From positions 1 to 64,000 of the forward strand of contig JADKEV010000074.1 in NCBI GenBank assembly GCA_016717855.1: 64,000 nucleotides of DNA, given 5' to 3'. Positions 17,943-26,992 of this stretch are shown here, in pieces. The stretch comes from Betaproteobacteria bacterium (GTDB lineage Bacteria > Pseudomonadota > Gammaproteobacteria > Burkholderiales > Casimicrobiaceae). The translations under genes and the position numbers were made by a program. The notes under the pieces are model-generated. The model searched no databases. It saw only the letters and a program-made list of their open reading frames with translations, and had not been told where the DNA came from. Positions within the stretch are counted from its first letter, which is position 1. Each line of letters opens with the position of its first letter.

Positions 17943-18592
17943 GCGACGAGGCTGCCGTGGTCGAGGCGCAGGGTCCGCCCCGGGTACTGGCCAACCAGAG
18001 TCTCATCATGCGTGGCCACCAGTACCGTGACGCCGACCCGGTGAAAATCCCGGAAGATGCGCAGGATATCGCCGGCATAACCTGCATCCAGGCTGGCTGT
18101 CGGTTCGTCCGCAATCAGCAGCGACGGGCGGTTGACCACCGCCCGCGCCAGGCATACGCGCTGCTGCTCCCCGCCCGACAACGTAATCGGATTCGACTTT
18201 TCCCGGCCCAACAGCCCTGCCTTGTCGAGCGCCGCCCGCGCCCGCCGCGCCGCTTCGCGCCGGTCCATGCCGGCGATCTGGAGCGGCAGCATCACGTTGT
18301 CGAACACGCTGCGGTCGAACAGCAGCCGGTGATCCTGGAGCACCATGCCAAGCTGGCGGCGCAGAAAGGGAATGCTGCGCTCGGACAGGCGTCCGACATT
18401 CTGGCGGTGGACCAACACAGTGCCGGCGGTCGGCCGCTCGATCGCCGCGATCAGCCGCATCACCGTGCTCTTGCCGGCGCCGGAGTGCCCCGTCAGGTAG
18501 ACGAACTCGCCGGGCTGCACCGCAAACGAGACGTTCTTCAGGACGTCCGGGCTGCCCGGATAGCGTTTGACAACGCTGGTGAACTCGATCAT
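17939..18592 (-). CDS. ftsE: Cell division ATP-binding protein FtsE
   Basis: ABC ATPase that drives FtsX. 217 residues. Walker A GHSGAGKST, signature LSGGEQQRV and Walker B LLIADEPTASLD followed by the H-loop VLVATHDE are all intact. It begins MIEFTSVVKRYPGS, typical of FtsE. Four-base overlaps with both ftsY and ftsX indicate coupled translation of all three genes. Confidence 0.96.
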   Translation of the reverse strand: MIEFTSVVKRYPGSPDVLKNVSFAVQPGEFVYLTGHSGAGKSTVMRLIAAIERPTAGTVLVHRQNVGRLSERSIPFLRRQLGMVLQDHRLLFDRSVFDNVMLPLQIAGMDRREAARRARAALDKAGLLGREKSNPITLSGGEQQRVCLARAVVNRPSLLIADEPTASLDAGYAGDILRIFRDFHRVGVTVLVATHDETLVGQYPGRTLRLDHGSLVA

Positions 18593-19554
18593 TCGTCGAG
18601 CAATGCCGCCGCAAACTCGCGAGCCACGAACGGCCGCAAGTCGTCGACGCCCTCGCCAACTCCGATAAAACGCAAGGGGACCGGTTGCGACTTGGCGATC
18701 GCGGCGACCACCCCACCCTTGGCCGTTCCATCCAGCTTGGTCAACACGATGCCGGTCACGCCCAGCGCGGCGTCGAAGGCCTGCAATTGCGACAAGGCGT
18801 TCTGGCCCGTGTTCCCGTCGAGCACCAGCAGTACTTCATGCGGCGCGCCGGGTTCGGCCTTCGCGATCACCCGCTTGATCTTCCTGAGCTCTTCCATCAG
18901 GTGCAACTGCGTGGGCAGCCTGCCTGCGGTGTCCGCAAGCACCACGTCGATCCCGCGGCTGCGCGCCGCCTGGACCGCGTCGAACATCACCGCGGCGGGA
19001 TCCCCGCCCTCCTGCGAGATTACGGTCACGTTGTTGCGCTCGCCCCATACTTGCAGCTGTTCGCGCGCGGCCGCCCGGAAGGTGTCGCCCGCGGCCAGGA
19101 GCACGGAGAGCCTCTGTTCCTGCAAATACTTCGCGAGCTTACCGATCGAGGTGGTCTTGCCCGCGCCGTTGACCCCTGCCAGCATGATCACGTAGGGCCG
19201 ATGCGCGCCGATGGCCAGCGGCGCTTCCAGCGGACGCAGCAGATCCGCAAGCGCGTCGCGCAACAGGGCGCGCGGCGTTGCCGGCCCTGCTTCACCGCCC
19301 TGCTGCTTCCAGCGCTCGCGCAGCGCGTCGAGCAGCTGCGCGGTGGCGGGGACGCCTGCGTCGGCGCCGAGCAGCGCCCCCTCGAGCGTGTCGAGCGAGG
19401 CTTGGTCGAGTTTCTTCGCCAGGAGCCGGGTGAGCCCGACGGCCTGTCGGGTCTTGGCCAGCCCTGCCTTGAGCCTTTCCCGCCATGACACTGGGAGTTC
19501 CGGCGCCGCCTGGGCCGAGGCGGGGTCGGTTTTTGCCTTGAGCCAATCAAACAT
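18589..19554 (-). CDS. ftsY: Signal recognition particle receptor FtsY
   Basis: SRP-receptor GTPase that delivers ribosomes to the inner membrane. 321 residues with the NG domain only: a four-helix N domain (about 25-100), then the GTPase with AGVNGAGKTTSIGKLA, DTAGRLPTQLHLMEEL and LTKLDGTAKGG. The long acidic A domain found in E. coli is absent; only about 20 residues precede the N domain. First gene of ftsY-ftsE-ftsX; rsmD is divergent, 68 bases away. Confidence 0.96.
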   Translation of the reverse strand: MFDWLKAKTDPASAQAAPELPVSWRERLKAGLAKTRQAVGLTRLLAKKLDQASLDTLEGALLGADAGVPATAQLLDALRERWKQQGGEAGPATPRALLRDALADLLRPLEAPLAIGAHRPYVIMLAGVNGAGKTTSIGKLAKYLQEQRLSVLLAAGDTFRAAAREQLQVWGERNNVTVISQEGGDPAAVMFDAVQAARSRGIDVVLADTAGRLPTQLHLMEELRKIKRVIAKAEPGAPHEVLLVLDGNTGQNALSQLQAFDAALGVTGIVLTKLDGTAKGGVVAAIAKSQPVPLRFIGVGEGVDDLRPFVAREFAAALLDE

Positions 19555-19590
19555 CGGGTCCGAGTACGCAATCTGGATAATGGGCGAAGC

Positions 19591-19596
19591 TATAAT
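19591..19596 (+). promoter_or_regulatory. -10 element for rsmD
   Basis: A perfect TATAAT 27 bases before the rsmD start, in the 68-bp gap between divergent ftsY and rsmD. No good -35 hexamer is visible at 16-18 bases, so confidence is limited. Confidence 0.4.
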
Positions 19597-19622
19597 TCTA
19601 CCGCCCCCGACTGTTTGCTCCC

Positions 19623-20231
19623 ATGCCGCGCCCTCCTCCCCGTTTGTCCCCGCCGAACCAGGTGCGCATTATCGGCGGGACCTGGCGCCGCCGCCTGCTC
19701 CACTTTCCGCCTGTCGCGGGCCTGCGGCCCACAGCGGACCGGGTGCGCGAAACGCTGTTCAACTGGCTGGGGCAGGACCTGACCGGGCTGTCGACGCTGG
19801 ACCCGTTCGCGGGCAGCGGCGCGCTGTCGTTCGAGGCCTTGTCCCGCGGGGCGGCGCTGGCCGTGGCGGTCGACGCAGGCGCGCCAGCCGTTGCCGGCAT
19901 GCGCGAAAACGCTGTACTTCTCGGCGCGACGGGGCTTGAAGCGCATCGCGCCGACGCGCTGGCCTTCCTGCGCCGCGAGACGCGAGGCTTCGATCTGATC
20001 TTCGTCGACCCGCCGTTTCACGAAGACTGGCTGCCGAGGCTCTGGCCCCTGCTCGACGCTCGGCTCAACCCCGGCGGCCGGCTCTATGTGGAACAGGGGC
20101 AGGCGGTACAGCCGCCGCCCGGCTGGGAGACCTTTCGCCACCAACGCGCGGGGCAAGTGCATTATCATCTGCTGCGTCGGGACGCCGGCACCGCGGGCGA
20201 AGAGGACATTCAACGAAAGCAATCACCATGA
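19623..20231 (+). CDS. rsmD: 16S rRNA (guanine966-N2)-methyltransferase RsmD
   Basis: Methylates G966 of 16S rRNA. 202 residues. N-terminal VRIIGGTWRRRLLHFP and GLRPTADRVRETLFNWL are the family signature; the SAM motif is LDPFAGSGALSFEALSRGA and the catalytic motif is FVDPPF. The first in-frame ATG (19623) gives the normal length. Its stop overlaps the coaD start (ATGA), so the two are coupled. Confidence 0.95.
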   Translation: MPRPPPRLSPPNQVRIIGGTWRRRLLHFPPVAGLRPTADRVRETLFNWLGQDLTGLSTLDPFAGSGALSFEALSRGAALAVAVDAGAPAVAGMRENAVLLGATGLEAHRADALAFLRRETRGFDLIFVDPPFHEDWLPRLWPLLDARLNPGGRLYVEQGQAVQPPPGWETFRHQRAGQVHYHLLRRDAGTAGEEDIQRKQSP

Positions 20232-20737
20232 GCAAACTGCGGGTGGTCTACCCGGGCACTTTCGATCCGTTCACGCGCGGCCACAACGATCTCGTCCGCC
20301 GCGCGGCGGGGATGTTCGATCACGTCACGGTCGCCGTCGCGGAGTCGCAGCGCAAGGCCCCTTTCTTCCTGCTGGCCGACCGGGTGGTGATGACGAAGGA
20401 GGTGCTGGCAGACGTCTCCAATGTCGACGTGCGCAGCTTCGATTGCCTGCTGAACGATTTTCTTTCGCAGATCGGGACGACCTGCGTGCTGCGCGGGCTG
20501 CGCGCGGCGTCCGATTTCGAGTACGAGTTCCAGATGGCGGGGATGAACCGGAGCCTGAACCGCGAGATCGAAACCCTGTTCCTGACTCCCGACGCGAAAT
20601 TCATGTTCGTCTCGGCGACCATGGTCCGCGAAATCGCCTGGTTCGGCGGCAACGTCGACCAGTTCGTCCACCCGCTCGTCGCGGCGAAAATCCGGGTTCG
20701 GGCGCGGGAACTCAACCCGAAGCTTACTGCCGCGTAA
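20228..20737 (+). CDS. coaD: Phosphopantetheine adenylyltransferase
   Basis: Penultimate step of coenzyme A synthesis (4'-phosphopantetheine plus ATP to dephospho-CoA). 169 residues. The nucleotidyltransferase motif is seen in YPGTFDPFTRGHNDLV, with TxGH as TRGH, and VSATMVREIAWFGGNVDQFVHP matches the C-terminal ISSTxVRE motif. It overlaps rsmD by 4 bases and shares one base with the ferredoxin start (TAATG). Confidence 0.97.
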   Translation: MSKLRVVYPGTFDPFTRGHNDLVRRAAGMFDHVTVAVAESQRKAPFFLLADRVVMTKEVLADVSNVDVRSFDCLLNDFLSQIGTTCVLRGLRAASDFEYEFQMAGMNRSLNREIETLFLTPDAKFMFVSATMVREIAWFGGNVDQFVHPLVAAKIRVRARELNPKLTAA

Positions 20738-20994
20738 TGGCGCTCCTGATCACCGACGAGTGCATCAACTGCGACGTGTGCGAGCCCGAGTGCCCGAACG
20801 ACGCCATTGCGCAGGGTCCCGAGATCTACGTGATCCATCCGGAGCGATGCACTGAATGCGTGGGCCACTTCGACACGCCGCAGTGCATCGAGGTCTGCCC
20901 GGTCGACTGCATCGAGGTCAATCCGGAGTTCGTGGAATCGAAAGACCAGCTGCGCCTGAAGTACCAGTCGCTGATGGCGGTGAAGGCCGCCTGA
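20737..20994 (+). CDS. fdx: YfhL-family 2[4Fe-4S] ferredoxin
   Basis: 85 residues. Two cysteine clusters: CINCDVCEPECP, the classical CxxCxxCxxxCP, and a second (CTECVGHFDTPQCIEVCP) with the longer insertion typical of the Alvin/YfhL type. Small cytosolic electron carrier. The ATG shares its A with the coaD stop. rsmD-coaD-fdx is a frequent cluster in betaproteobacteria. Confidence 0.93.
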   Translation: MALLITDECINCDVCEPECPNDAIAQGPEIYVIHPERCTECVGHFDTPQCIEVCPVDCIEVNPEFVESKDQLRLKYQSLMAVKAA

Positions 20995-21011
20995 GCCGGT
21001 CCCCCGCCGCG

Positions 21012-21446
21012 ATGGACCGTAAAGACTTCCGCTTTGCGCACACGTTGCGCGTGCGCTGGGCCGAGGTGGACAAGCAGGGCATCGTCTTCAACGGCCACTA
21101 CCTGACGTACTTCGACGTGGCGATCACCGAGTACTGGCGTGCCATCGGCGTCCCCTATCCGGCGGTCACCGAGCGCTGGGGCACCGATCTCTTCGTCGTG
21201 AAGGCCGGCATCGAGTACCACGGACCGGCGCACTACGATGACGTGGTGGACGTTTGCGTGCGCACCGTGCGCATCGGGAACTCGAGCCTGCAGTTCGCCA
21301 TCGGCATCTACAGGGGGGATCAGCACCTGATCAGTGGGGAGCTGATCTACGTGAATGCCGACCCCGGGACGCGCAAGGCGAGCCCGGTGTCCGCCGCGCT
21401 GCGCGCAATCATCGACGGCTACGAAAGCGGCGCACGCGGCGGCTGA
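21012..21446 (+). CDS. Acyl-CoA thioesterase, hotdog fold (YbgC/4-HBT type)
   Basis: 144 residues. The 4-hydroxybenzoyl-CoA thioesterase pattern is clear: VRWAEVDKQGIVFNGHYLTYFD with the catalytic Asp/Asn region, then a single hotdog domain (WGTDLFVVKAGIEYHGPAHYDD). Substrate unknown. It follows the ferredoxin by 17 bases and is probably in the same transcript; the next gene converges on it. Confidence 0.85.
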   Translation: MDRKDFRFAHTLRVRWAEVDKQGIVFNGHYLTYFDVAITEYWRAIGVPYPAVTERWGTDLFVVKAGIEYHGPAHYDDVVDVCVRTVRIGNSSLQFAIGIYRGDQHLISGELIYVNADPGTRKASPVSAALRAIIDGYESGARGG

Positions 21447-21470
21447 GATGTGTTCCGCGGCCGGCGCGCC

Positions 21471-23504
21471 TCAGGCGGCCCGCCCGCGGGAGTGACGGCC
21501 AACCTCGACAGCCGGCGCCGCGTCGCGCGCGGGCGCCTGTTGCTGTTGCTGCGGCTGCTGGACGCTTGCGACGTCCTCGACGCGCGCGATCAGGTGCTGG
21601 AGTTCCTGGACCTGGTTTTCCGACGTCGTCTTCATCTCGTCCAACTCGCTCATCCGCGCTTCCAGCTCGTTGCTGGCGTTGTGGATGCGCTTGACCGACT
21701 CGAGCCGCCTGCGCAGCTGCAAGTGATGCTCGCGCACCTGCGTCTCCAACGGCGCCATCACCGCCTTGACCCAGTTGTCGGCGTCGCGATTGGCGACATC
21801 GTACACGTGCCTGATCCGGGTCGCGACGGTCTCGAAAAACTTTCGCATCAGGGAGAACTTGATGTTGCTCGCCATGTTCCACAGCGTGTTGAAGTGCACG
21901 TTGTACGCGCGTTCGAGCCGGTCGACTTCCTTCTGGTACTTCAGCGTCGAATAGGGCTGCGGCTCGAACGGCTCCAGTCCGTGTTCCTCGCTGAACTTCT
22001 CGTACATCGCGGACATCATCTTGTGGATTTCAGCGGACCGGTTCGATGCGGCCATCAGGTTGGTCCGGATGTTCGCGAAAAAGCCGGACATCGCGGCGCG
22101 CAGGCCGACCGTGAAATGCGCATCCTCCATCGCCTTGCGGGTCAGCTTCGCCTCCCGCTTCAAGGTCTCGATGCCCAGGCTGGTCAGCAGCTCGTTCGTG
22201 TGCTGCGAAAACACGCTGCGCAGCGCGATGAAGCGCTGCAGGCCCTTTTCGAACTGCTCCTTCTCCGCCGCGACCTTCTTCATCATCGTGAGCACGACGT
22301 CTTCGTTCTTGCCGCGCAACGCGGTGAGTTCGGAGTGCTGGTCGACGATGTTCCTGGCCCGGGTCTCGAGGATGGCGGTCAGCCCAGCGGTGATGTCGCG
22401 AAGATCGGCGAGGCAGGCTTCGCCGACCAGTTCGTGCTTGATCGGAATCAGGTCCCGCGCCAGCGCATGCTCGAGTTCGGGCAGCCGGCTGCGCGCGAGC
22501 AGCGCCGCGTCGCCGTTGACCTTGGCGACCAGTGCCTTCTGCGCAGAGACGGGGAAGATCTGGCTCTCGGGCAGCCCCAGCACTCCCGCGCTCACGGTGA
22601 CCTGCTTCTGGATTTCGGCTTCGACGGCGCCCGCCGACTTGAGCTCGTCCCACATGCTGTCGATCTTGTTCAAGGCGACGAGCCGGCCGCGCCTGGACAG
22701 TCCCGATGTGGCGATGTGATCGCGCCAGATTTCCGCATCGGTCCTGGTCACGCCCGTATCGGCGGCGAGGATGAACACGACGGCGTGGGCGTTCGGAAGC
22801 AGGTTGAGCGTGAGTTCCGGTTCGGTCCCGATCGCGTTCAACCCCGGCGTGTCGAGAATGACCAGGCCCTGCCTGAGCAGCGGATGGGGGAAATTGATCA
22901 CCGCGTGGCGCCAGCGCGGAATCTCAACCTTGCCGTCGATCGGGACCACGGTTCCGGCAAGCTGGTCTTCCGCATCGTGCAGCCCGAGCTCGGCCGCTTC
23001 CTCGATGTTCACGCGCAAGGTCTCGCTCACGTGGGAAAGCGCGCGCGCAACCGAATCGGTGGATCCCAGATCGAGCGGAATCGTCGTCCATTCGTCCGCG
23101 TACTTCTTCCACTCGGAAAGCGGGTGCGATTGCTTGCGCGTCTCGATCGGCAGCAGGCGGATCGACGGCGTCGTGGCGGCCTCGGACAGGATTTCGGTCG
23201 GGCACATCGTGGTCCGACCGGCGCTCGAGGGGAGGATGCGCTGGCCGAATTCCGCGAAGAACATCGCGTTGATCAGTTCCGACTTGCCGCGGGAGAATTC
23301 GGCGACAAAGGCGACCTGCAGCTTGTCTTCCTTGAGGCGCTCGAGCAGGTGTTCGATCCGATGCTCGGTTTGCGCGTCGCTAAGTTCCTGCTCAACGAGC
23401 CAGTTCTGCAGCGCGCGCACGCCCGCGATCAGATCCTCGCGCCAAGCGCTGTAGGCGCCGAGTTGCGCGCTGAATCGAGCTGCCTGCTGGAGCGACACCG
23501 CCAT
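21471..23504 (-). CDS. Dynamin-like GTPase
   Basis: 677 residues. G1 reads AEFSRGKSELINAMFF (the first glycine of GxxxxGKS is Ala), G2 TTMCPTEI, G3 LDTPGLNAIG, G4 LNKIDSMWD. Beyond about residue 330 it is long and helical, as expected for the dynamin stalk, with coiled-coil heptads near the C-terminus (about 600-655), then a low-complexity Gln/Ala tail. The ATG at 23504 is preferred over an upstream TTG because GAGG lies five bases before it. Bacterial dynamin-like proteins remodel or protect membranes; the exact role is unknown. Not part of an obvious operon. Confidence 0.87.
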   Translation of the reverse strand: MAVSLQQAARFSAQLGAYSAWREDLIAGVRALQNWLVEQELSDAQTEHRIEHLLERLKEDKLQVAFVAEFSRGKSELINAMFFAEFGQRILPSSAGRTTMCPTEILSEAATTPSIRLLPIETRKQSHPLSEWKKYADEWTTIPLDLGSTDSVARALSHVSETLRVNIEEAAELGLHDAEDQLAGTVVPIDGKVEIPRWRHAVINFPHPLLRQGLVILDTPGLNAIGTEPELTLNLLPNAHAVVFILAADTGVTRTDAEIWRDHIATSGLSRRGRLVALNKIDSMWDELKSAGAVEAEIQKQVTVSAGVLGLPESQIFPVSAQKALVAKVNGDAALLARSRLPELEHALARDLIPIKHELVGEACLADLRDITAGLTAILETRARNIVDQHSELTALRGKNEDVVLTMMKKVAAEKEQFEKGLQRFIALRSVFSQHTNELLTSLGIETLKREAKLTRKAMEDAHFTVGLRAAMSGFFANIRTNLMAASNRSAEIHKMMSAMYEKFSEEHGLEPFEPQPYSTLKYQKEVDRLERAYNVHFNTLWNMASNIKFSLMRKFFETVATRIRHVYDVANRDADNWVKAVMAPLETQVREHHLQLRRRLESVKRIHNASNELEARMSELDEMKTTSENQVQELQHLIARVEDVASVQQPQQQQQAPARDAAPAVEVGRHSRGRAA

Positions 23505-23587
23505 GGATACCTCTATGACACCTCGCAATCAACGCGAACAATCTAGCACAAAATGCCTGAATTGAAAGTCAATTCCGATGAAACGCG

Positions 23588-24442
23588 TCACTTCTGGCAG
23601 CGGGGGCAGTATGTCGTTGCACGCCCGCCCTGCCGGATCGCCTTGAGGGGCGTCGCGCACCGCCGGCAGGGCAGTCCGGCCCGGCCGTAGGCGAAGTAAT
23701 CCAGCTGGAAATAGCCCCGTTCGCCGCTGCTATCGACATAGTCCCGCAGGGTGCTGCCCCCCTTGGCGATGGCCGCCGTCAGCGTCGTGCGCACCGCGTC
23801 GACGAGCACGCCGAGCCGGCGCTGGCTGACCCGGTTGGCGGCGCGGCCGGGGTGTATCCCCGCATGGAACAGCGCTTCGTTGGCGTAAATGTTGCCGACG
23901 CCGACGACGACATGGTTGTCCATCAGCGCCAGCTTGATCGCCGCTGAGCGCGTGCGCAGCGACTGGTGCAGCATCTCTGCGCTCCACGCCGGGTCGAATG
24001 GCTCCGGACCCAACGCGGCCAGCAGCGGATGCTCCGCGACCGGGTCCCCGACCCACAGGATCGCGCCAAAGCGTCGCGGGTCGTGATAGCGCAGCACGGC
24101 GCCGTTCTCGAACCGGATGTCGACGTGGTCATGGGTCCGGCGCGGCGTGGCGGCCGCCGCTGCCGAGTACCAGCGCAGGCTCCCGGTCATGCCCAGATGA
24201 ACCAACAAGGTGCCCGCGTGGTCAGATGCCTGCTCGACTCCCGCGCGCTCGCAGCGAAACAGCAGGTATTTGCTGCGGCGCTCGAGCCTCGTCAGCGTGC
24301 GGCCCGTCAGCGTTTCCGGCAGCGACTTTGGCACGGGCCAGCGCAACCGGCCGTCGTGCACCTCGACCGCCGCGATGGTGCGGCCGACGGCGTGGGGCGC
24401 GATGCCCCGGCGTGTGGTCTCGACCTCGGGCAGCTCGGGCAT
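23588..24442 (-). CDS. mutM: Formamidopyrimidine-DNA glycosylase (Fpg/MutM)
   Basis: Excises 8-oxoguanine and other oxidised purines and nicks the site. 284 residues. It begins MPELPEVETTRRGI, where Pro1 after Met removal is the nucleophile and Glu2 and Glu5 follow. The helix-two-turn-helix segment (LALMDNHVVVGVGNIYANEALF) and the C-terminal zinc finger with four cysteines (CRRCATPLKAIRQ ... YCPRCQK) are intact. Divergent from the TPR gene. Confidence 0.97.
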   Translation of the reverse strand: MPELPEVETTRRGIAPHAVGRTIAAVEVHDGRLRWPVPKSLPETLTGRTLTRLERRSKYLLFRCERAGVEQASDHAGTLLVHLGMTGSLRWYSAAAAATPRRTHDHVDIRFENGAVLRYHDPRRFGAILWVGDPVAEHPLLAALGPEPFDPAWSAEMLHQSLRTRSAAIKLALMDNHVVVGVGNIYANEALFHAGIHPGRAANRVSQRRLGVLVDAVRTTLTAAIAKGGSTLRDYVDSSGERGYFQLDYFAYGRAGLPCRRCATPLKAIRQGGRATTYCPRCQK

Positions 24443-24642
24443 CGGGATTGGATGAAAAGGTAGTGGAGTGGCGAACTGGAATATAACGTAAACCGGGGTG
24501 CCGGACTTGCGGCGTGCCAGGTATGGGCCCGGGAGATGCCAGAGACCGGCGGCGCGCCCCGCGCCGGGTCTGGCAGAGAAAACATGAACGGTGTTCCGCT
24601 AACGGATTAAACTTCGACGGCCACACGAAAAAAGGATTCACG

Positions 24643-26352
24643 ATGGGTTTGTCAACAGGGAAGCTGCTGTCCGTGGTTGCCGTCGCCGCGGTTCTGATGG
24701 GGTCCGCGCAGGCGCAACCGGCGGGCGACCCGCCCCTGGGGGCGGCAGCCGGCGATCATTCGCCGCTGACTTCGTCGCGGATGTTCCAGGTGCTCGCGGC
24801 GGACGTCGCCATGCAGCGCGGCGAGTACGAAGTCGCTGCGAAGATCTACCTGGAACTCGCCATCAATCTCAAGGATCCACGACTGGCCCGCCGTTCGGCG
24901 CAGGCGGCGACGTTCGCCCGCCAGCCGGCCCAGATCCTTGAGGCCGCCAAGGTCTGGGTGGGGCTCGAGCCCGATTCGGGCCAGGCGCGCAACACGCTGG
25001 CCGCGGTCCTGATCAGCCAGGGTCCGCTCGCCGAATCGAAGCCGTTCCTGTCGAAATGGATCGCCGACACTGCGGACCCGGCCGAGGTTTTCAGGAATCT
25101 GAATCGCGTGCTGGGCAGCCAGAAGAACCGGCGTGAAGTATTTGAAGTCGTGCGTGAGGTCGCGGCGCCCTACGATTTGTTCGAAGCCCACATGGCGGTC
25201 GCGCAGGCGGCACTGCCCGTCGAAACCAAGGATCTGTCGGTGCTGCAGCCGGCCATCGCCGCTGCGGACCGCGCGTTGCAGCTGCAGCCGGGCTCGGACC
25301 AGGCGGCCGAGGTCAAGGGCGAACTCATGCTTCGGGCCGATCCGCAGCAGGCGATCAAGTTCCTCACCGAGTTCGGAACGAAGTACCCCAATGCGCACGA
25401 TTCGCGCTACCTGCTCGCGCGCATCCTGCTTTCCGAGAACAAGACGCGCGACGCGCGCGATGCGCTGGTCGGGCTGGTCAGCAACTGGCCCGAGGACGTC
25501 TCGATGCAGTACGTCCTCGCGCTCGCCAACTATGAACTGAAGGACTACAAGGGCGCCGAGGGCGTGCTGCTCAAGCTGCTCGACAAGGACGAGTCGGATC
25601 GCGACCGCGTGCTGACCCTGCTCGGGCAGGTGTACGAGGACCAGAAGCAGTTTGCCGACGCGCTGACGCGGTACCGCGCCGTCGGCGACGGCGACCTGTG
25701 GTTCGGCGCGCAGCAGCGCATCGCGCTGGTCCTGGGCAAGATGGGCGCCGTCGCCGAGGCGCGCGCCCACCTGAGAGCGGTCAACGCGACGCCTTCGCAG
25801 AAGATCCAGCTCGCGCTGACCGAAGGCAGCCTGCTGCGCGAAGCCAACCTGCACAAGGAGGCGTTCGAGGCGCTCCAAGCCGTCTCGACCGCCAATCCGG
25901 AATCCGCCGAGCTGCTCTACGACATGGCGATGGCGGCCGAGAAGATCGACAGGTTCGACGTTGCCGAGACCGCGCTCAAGCGGTTCATCGCGCTCAAGCC
26001 CGACGACGCGCAGGGCTACAACGCGCTCGGCTACACGCTGGTCGATCGCACGGACCGCGTCGAAGAGGGCATGAAGCTGATCGAAAAGGCGCTCTCGCTG
26101 TCGCCCGACGACGCTTTCATCCTCGACAGCATGGGCTGGGGCTACTACCGGCTGGGGCAATACGCGAAGAGCGTCGAGTATCTGCAGAAGGCACTCGCGA
26201 AGAAGGCCGATCCGGAGGTTGCGGCGCATCTTGGCGAAGTGTTGTGGAAGATGGGTCAGCAGGATGCCGCCCGCAAAGTGTGGCGCGACGCGCTCGTCGA
26301 ATCGCCGGCGCATCCAGTTCTCACGTCGACGATGAAGCGGTTCACCAAGTAG
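24643..26352 (+). CDS. Secreted TPR-repeat protein
   Basis: 569 residues with a signal peptide (LLSVVAVAAVLMGSAQAQ, cleavage around residue 25), so periplasmic or envelope-associated. Several TPR motifs occupy most of the protein, clearest toward the C-terminus (YNALGYTLVDR near 465, ILDSMGWGYYRLGQYAKSVEYL near 505). The ATG at 24643 follows AAAGGA and opens the signal peptide. It lies directly upstream of lolB-ispE, an order found across betaproteobacteria, suggesting an envelope-assembly role. No enzymatic domain. Confidence 0.85.
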   Translation: MGLSTGKLLSVVAVAAVLMGSAQAQPAGDPPLGAAAGDHSPLTSSRMFQVLAADVAMQRGEYEVAAKIYLELAINLKDPRLARRSAQAATFARQPAQILEAAKVWVGLEPDSGQARNTLAAVLISQGPLAESKPFLSKWIADTADPAEVFRNLNRVLGSQKNRREVFEVVREVAAPYDLFEAHMAVAQAALPVETKDLSVLQPAIAAADRALQLQPGSDQAAEVKGELMLRADPQQAIKFLTEFGTKYPNAHDSRYLLARILLSENKTRDARDALVGLVSNWPEDVSMQYVLALANYELKDYKGAEGVLLKLLDKDESDRDRVLTLLGQVYEDQKQFADALTRYRAVGDGDLWFGAQQRIALVLGKMGAVAEARAHLRAVNATPSQKIQLALTEGSLLREANLHKEAFEALQAVSTANPESAELLYDMAMAAEKIDRFDVAETALKRFIALKPDDAQGYNALGYTLVDRTDRVEEGMKLIEKALSLSPDDAFILDSMGWGYYRLGQYAKSVEYLQKALAKKADPEVAAHLGEVLWKMGQQDAARKVWRDALVESPAHPVLTSTMKRFTK

Positions 26353-26398
26353 GATGGGTCGCGCAACGCGGCGCCCGTCCCGTCCGCTCGCAGGAGAT

Positions 26399-26989
26399 GT
26401 GACACGTGGCGCGACCGCAGCATTGCTGCCGGCAATGATGTTCCTGGCTGCCTGTTCAACGCTGCCCGGCCAGCCGGCAGCGCCCTCGACGCTGGCGGCG
26501 CGCCCGGTCGCGGCGAACTTCACCGCCGCCGGCCGCGTCGCCGCACGGCTTACCGGCGAGGACAAGCGCGGGTTCAGTGGGGGCTTCAACTGGACGCACC
26601 GCTCGACCCAGGACGTCATCGAGCTGCTCACGCCGCTGGGCCAGATTGCCGCGCGCTTGACCATGAGCGCGGCCGGGGCGGAAATCGAGCTTGGCGACGG
26701 CCAACGCACGTTCACGTCCGATCCCGAGCGGTTCCTGTCCGACAACCTGGGCGCGACGCTGCCGGTCGCGGCCTTGCCCTACTGGCTGCAGGCGGTGCCG
26801 CTGGCGCGCGTGCCATTTCGCGCCGAGTCCGACGCACTGGGGCGTCCCGGCACGCTGTGGCAGAACGGCTGGCAGATCCAGTACACCGAGTACGCTGCCG
26901 AAACACCCGGCGCGCACCCGACGCGGCTGCAGCTCAACCACGGAGACATCGAAGCGCGGATGATCATCTCGGAGTGGAACGCGCAGTAG
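26399..26989 (+). CDS. lolB: Outer-membrane lipoprotein LolB
   Basis: Receives lipoproteins from LolA and inserts them in the outer membrane. With the GTG start at 26399 (AGGAG two bases upstream) the product has 196 residues and a short lipoprotein signal ending in the lipobox LAAC. An ATG at 26354, one base after the TPR stop, would add 15 residues (GRATRRPSRPLAGD) and is the alternative. The beta-barrel core (FTAAGRVAARL, FSGGFNWTHRSTQDVIELLTPLGQIAARL) is typical. ispE follows after 3 bases. Confidence 0.88.
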   Translation: MTRGATAALLPAMMFLAACSTLPGQPAAPSTLAARPVAANFTAAGRVAARLTGEDKRGFSGGFNWTHRSTQDVIELLTPLGQIAARLTMSAAGAEIELGDGQRTFTSDPERFLSDNLGATLPVAALPYWLQAVPLARVPFRAESDALGRPGTLWQNGWQIQYTEYAAETPGAHPTRLQLNHGDIEARMIISEWNAQ

Positions 26990-26992
26990 GTC

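Noticed and set aside
21450..23546. A 698-codon open frame on the plus strand
   Set aside because: It is antisense to the dynamin-like gene. High GC makes long antisense frames common, and it shows no family motifs.
24652..26745. A 697-codon minus-strand open frame
   Set aside because: Antisense to the TPR protein and lolB, with an Arg/Val-rich composition typical of shadow frames.
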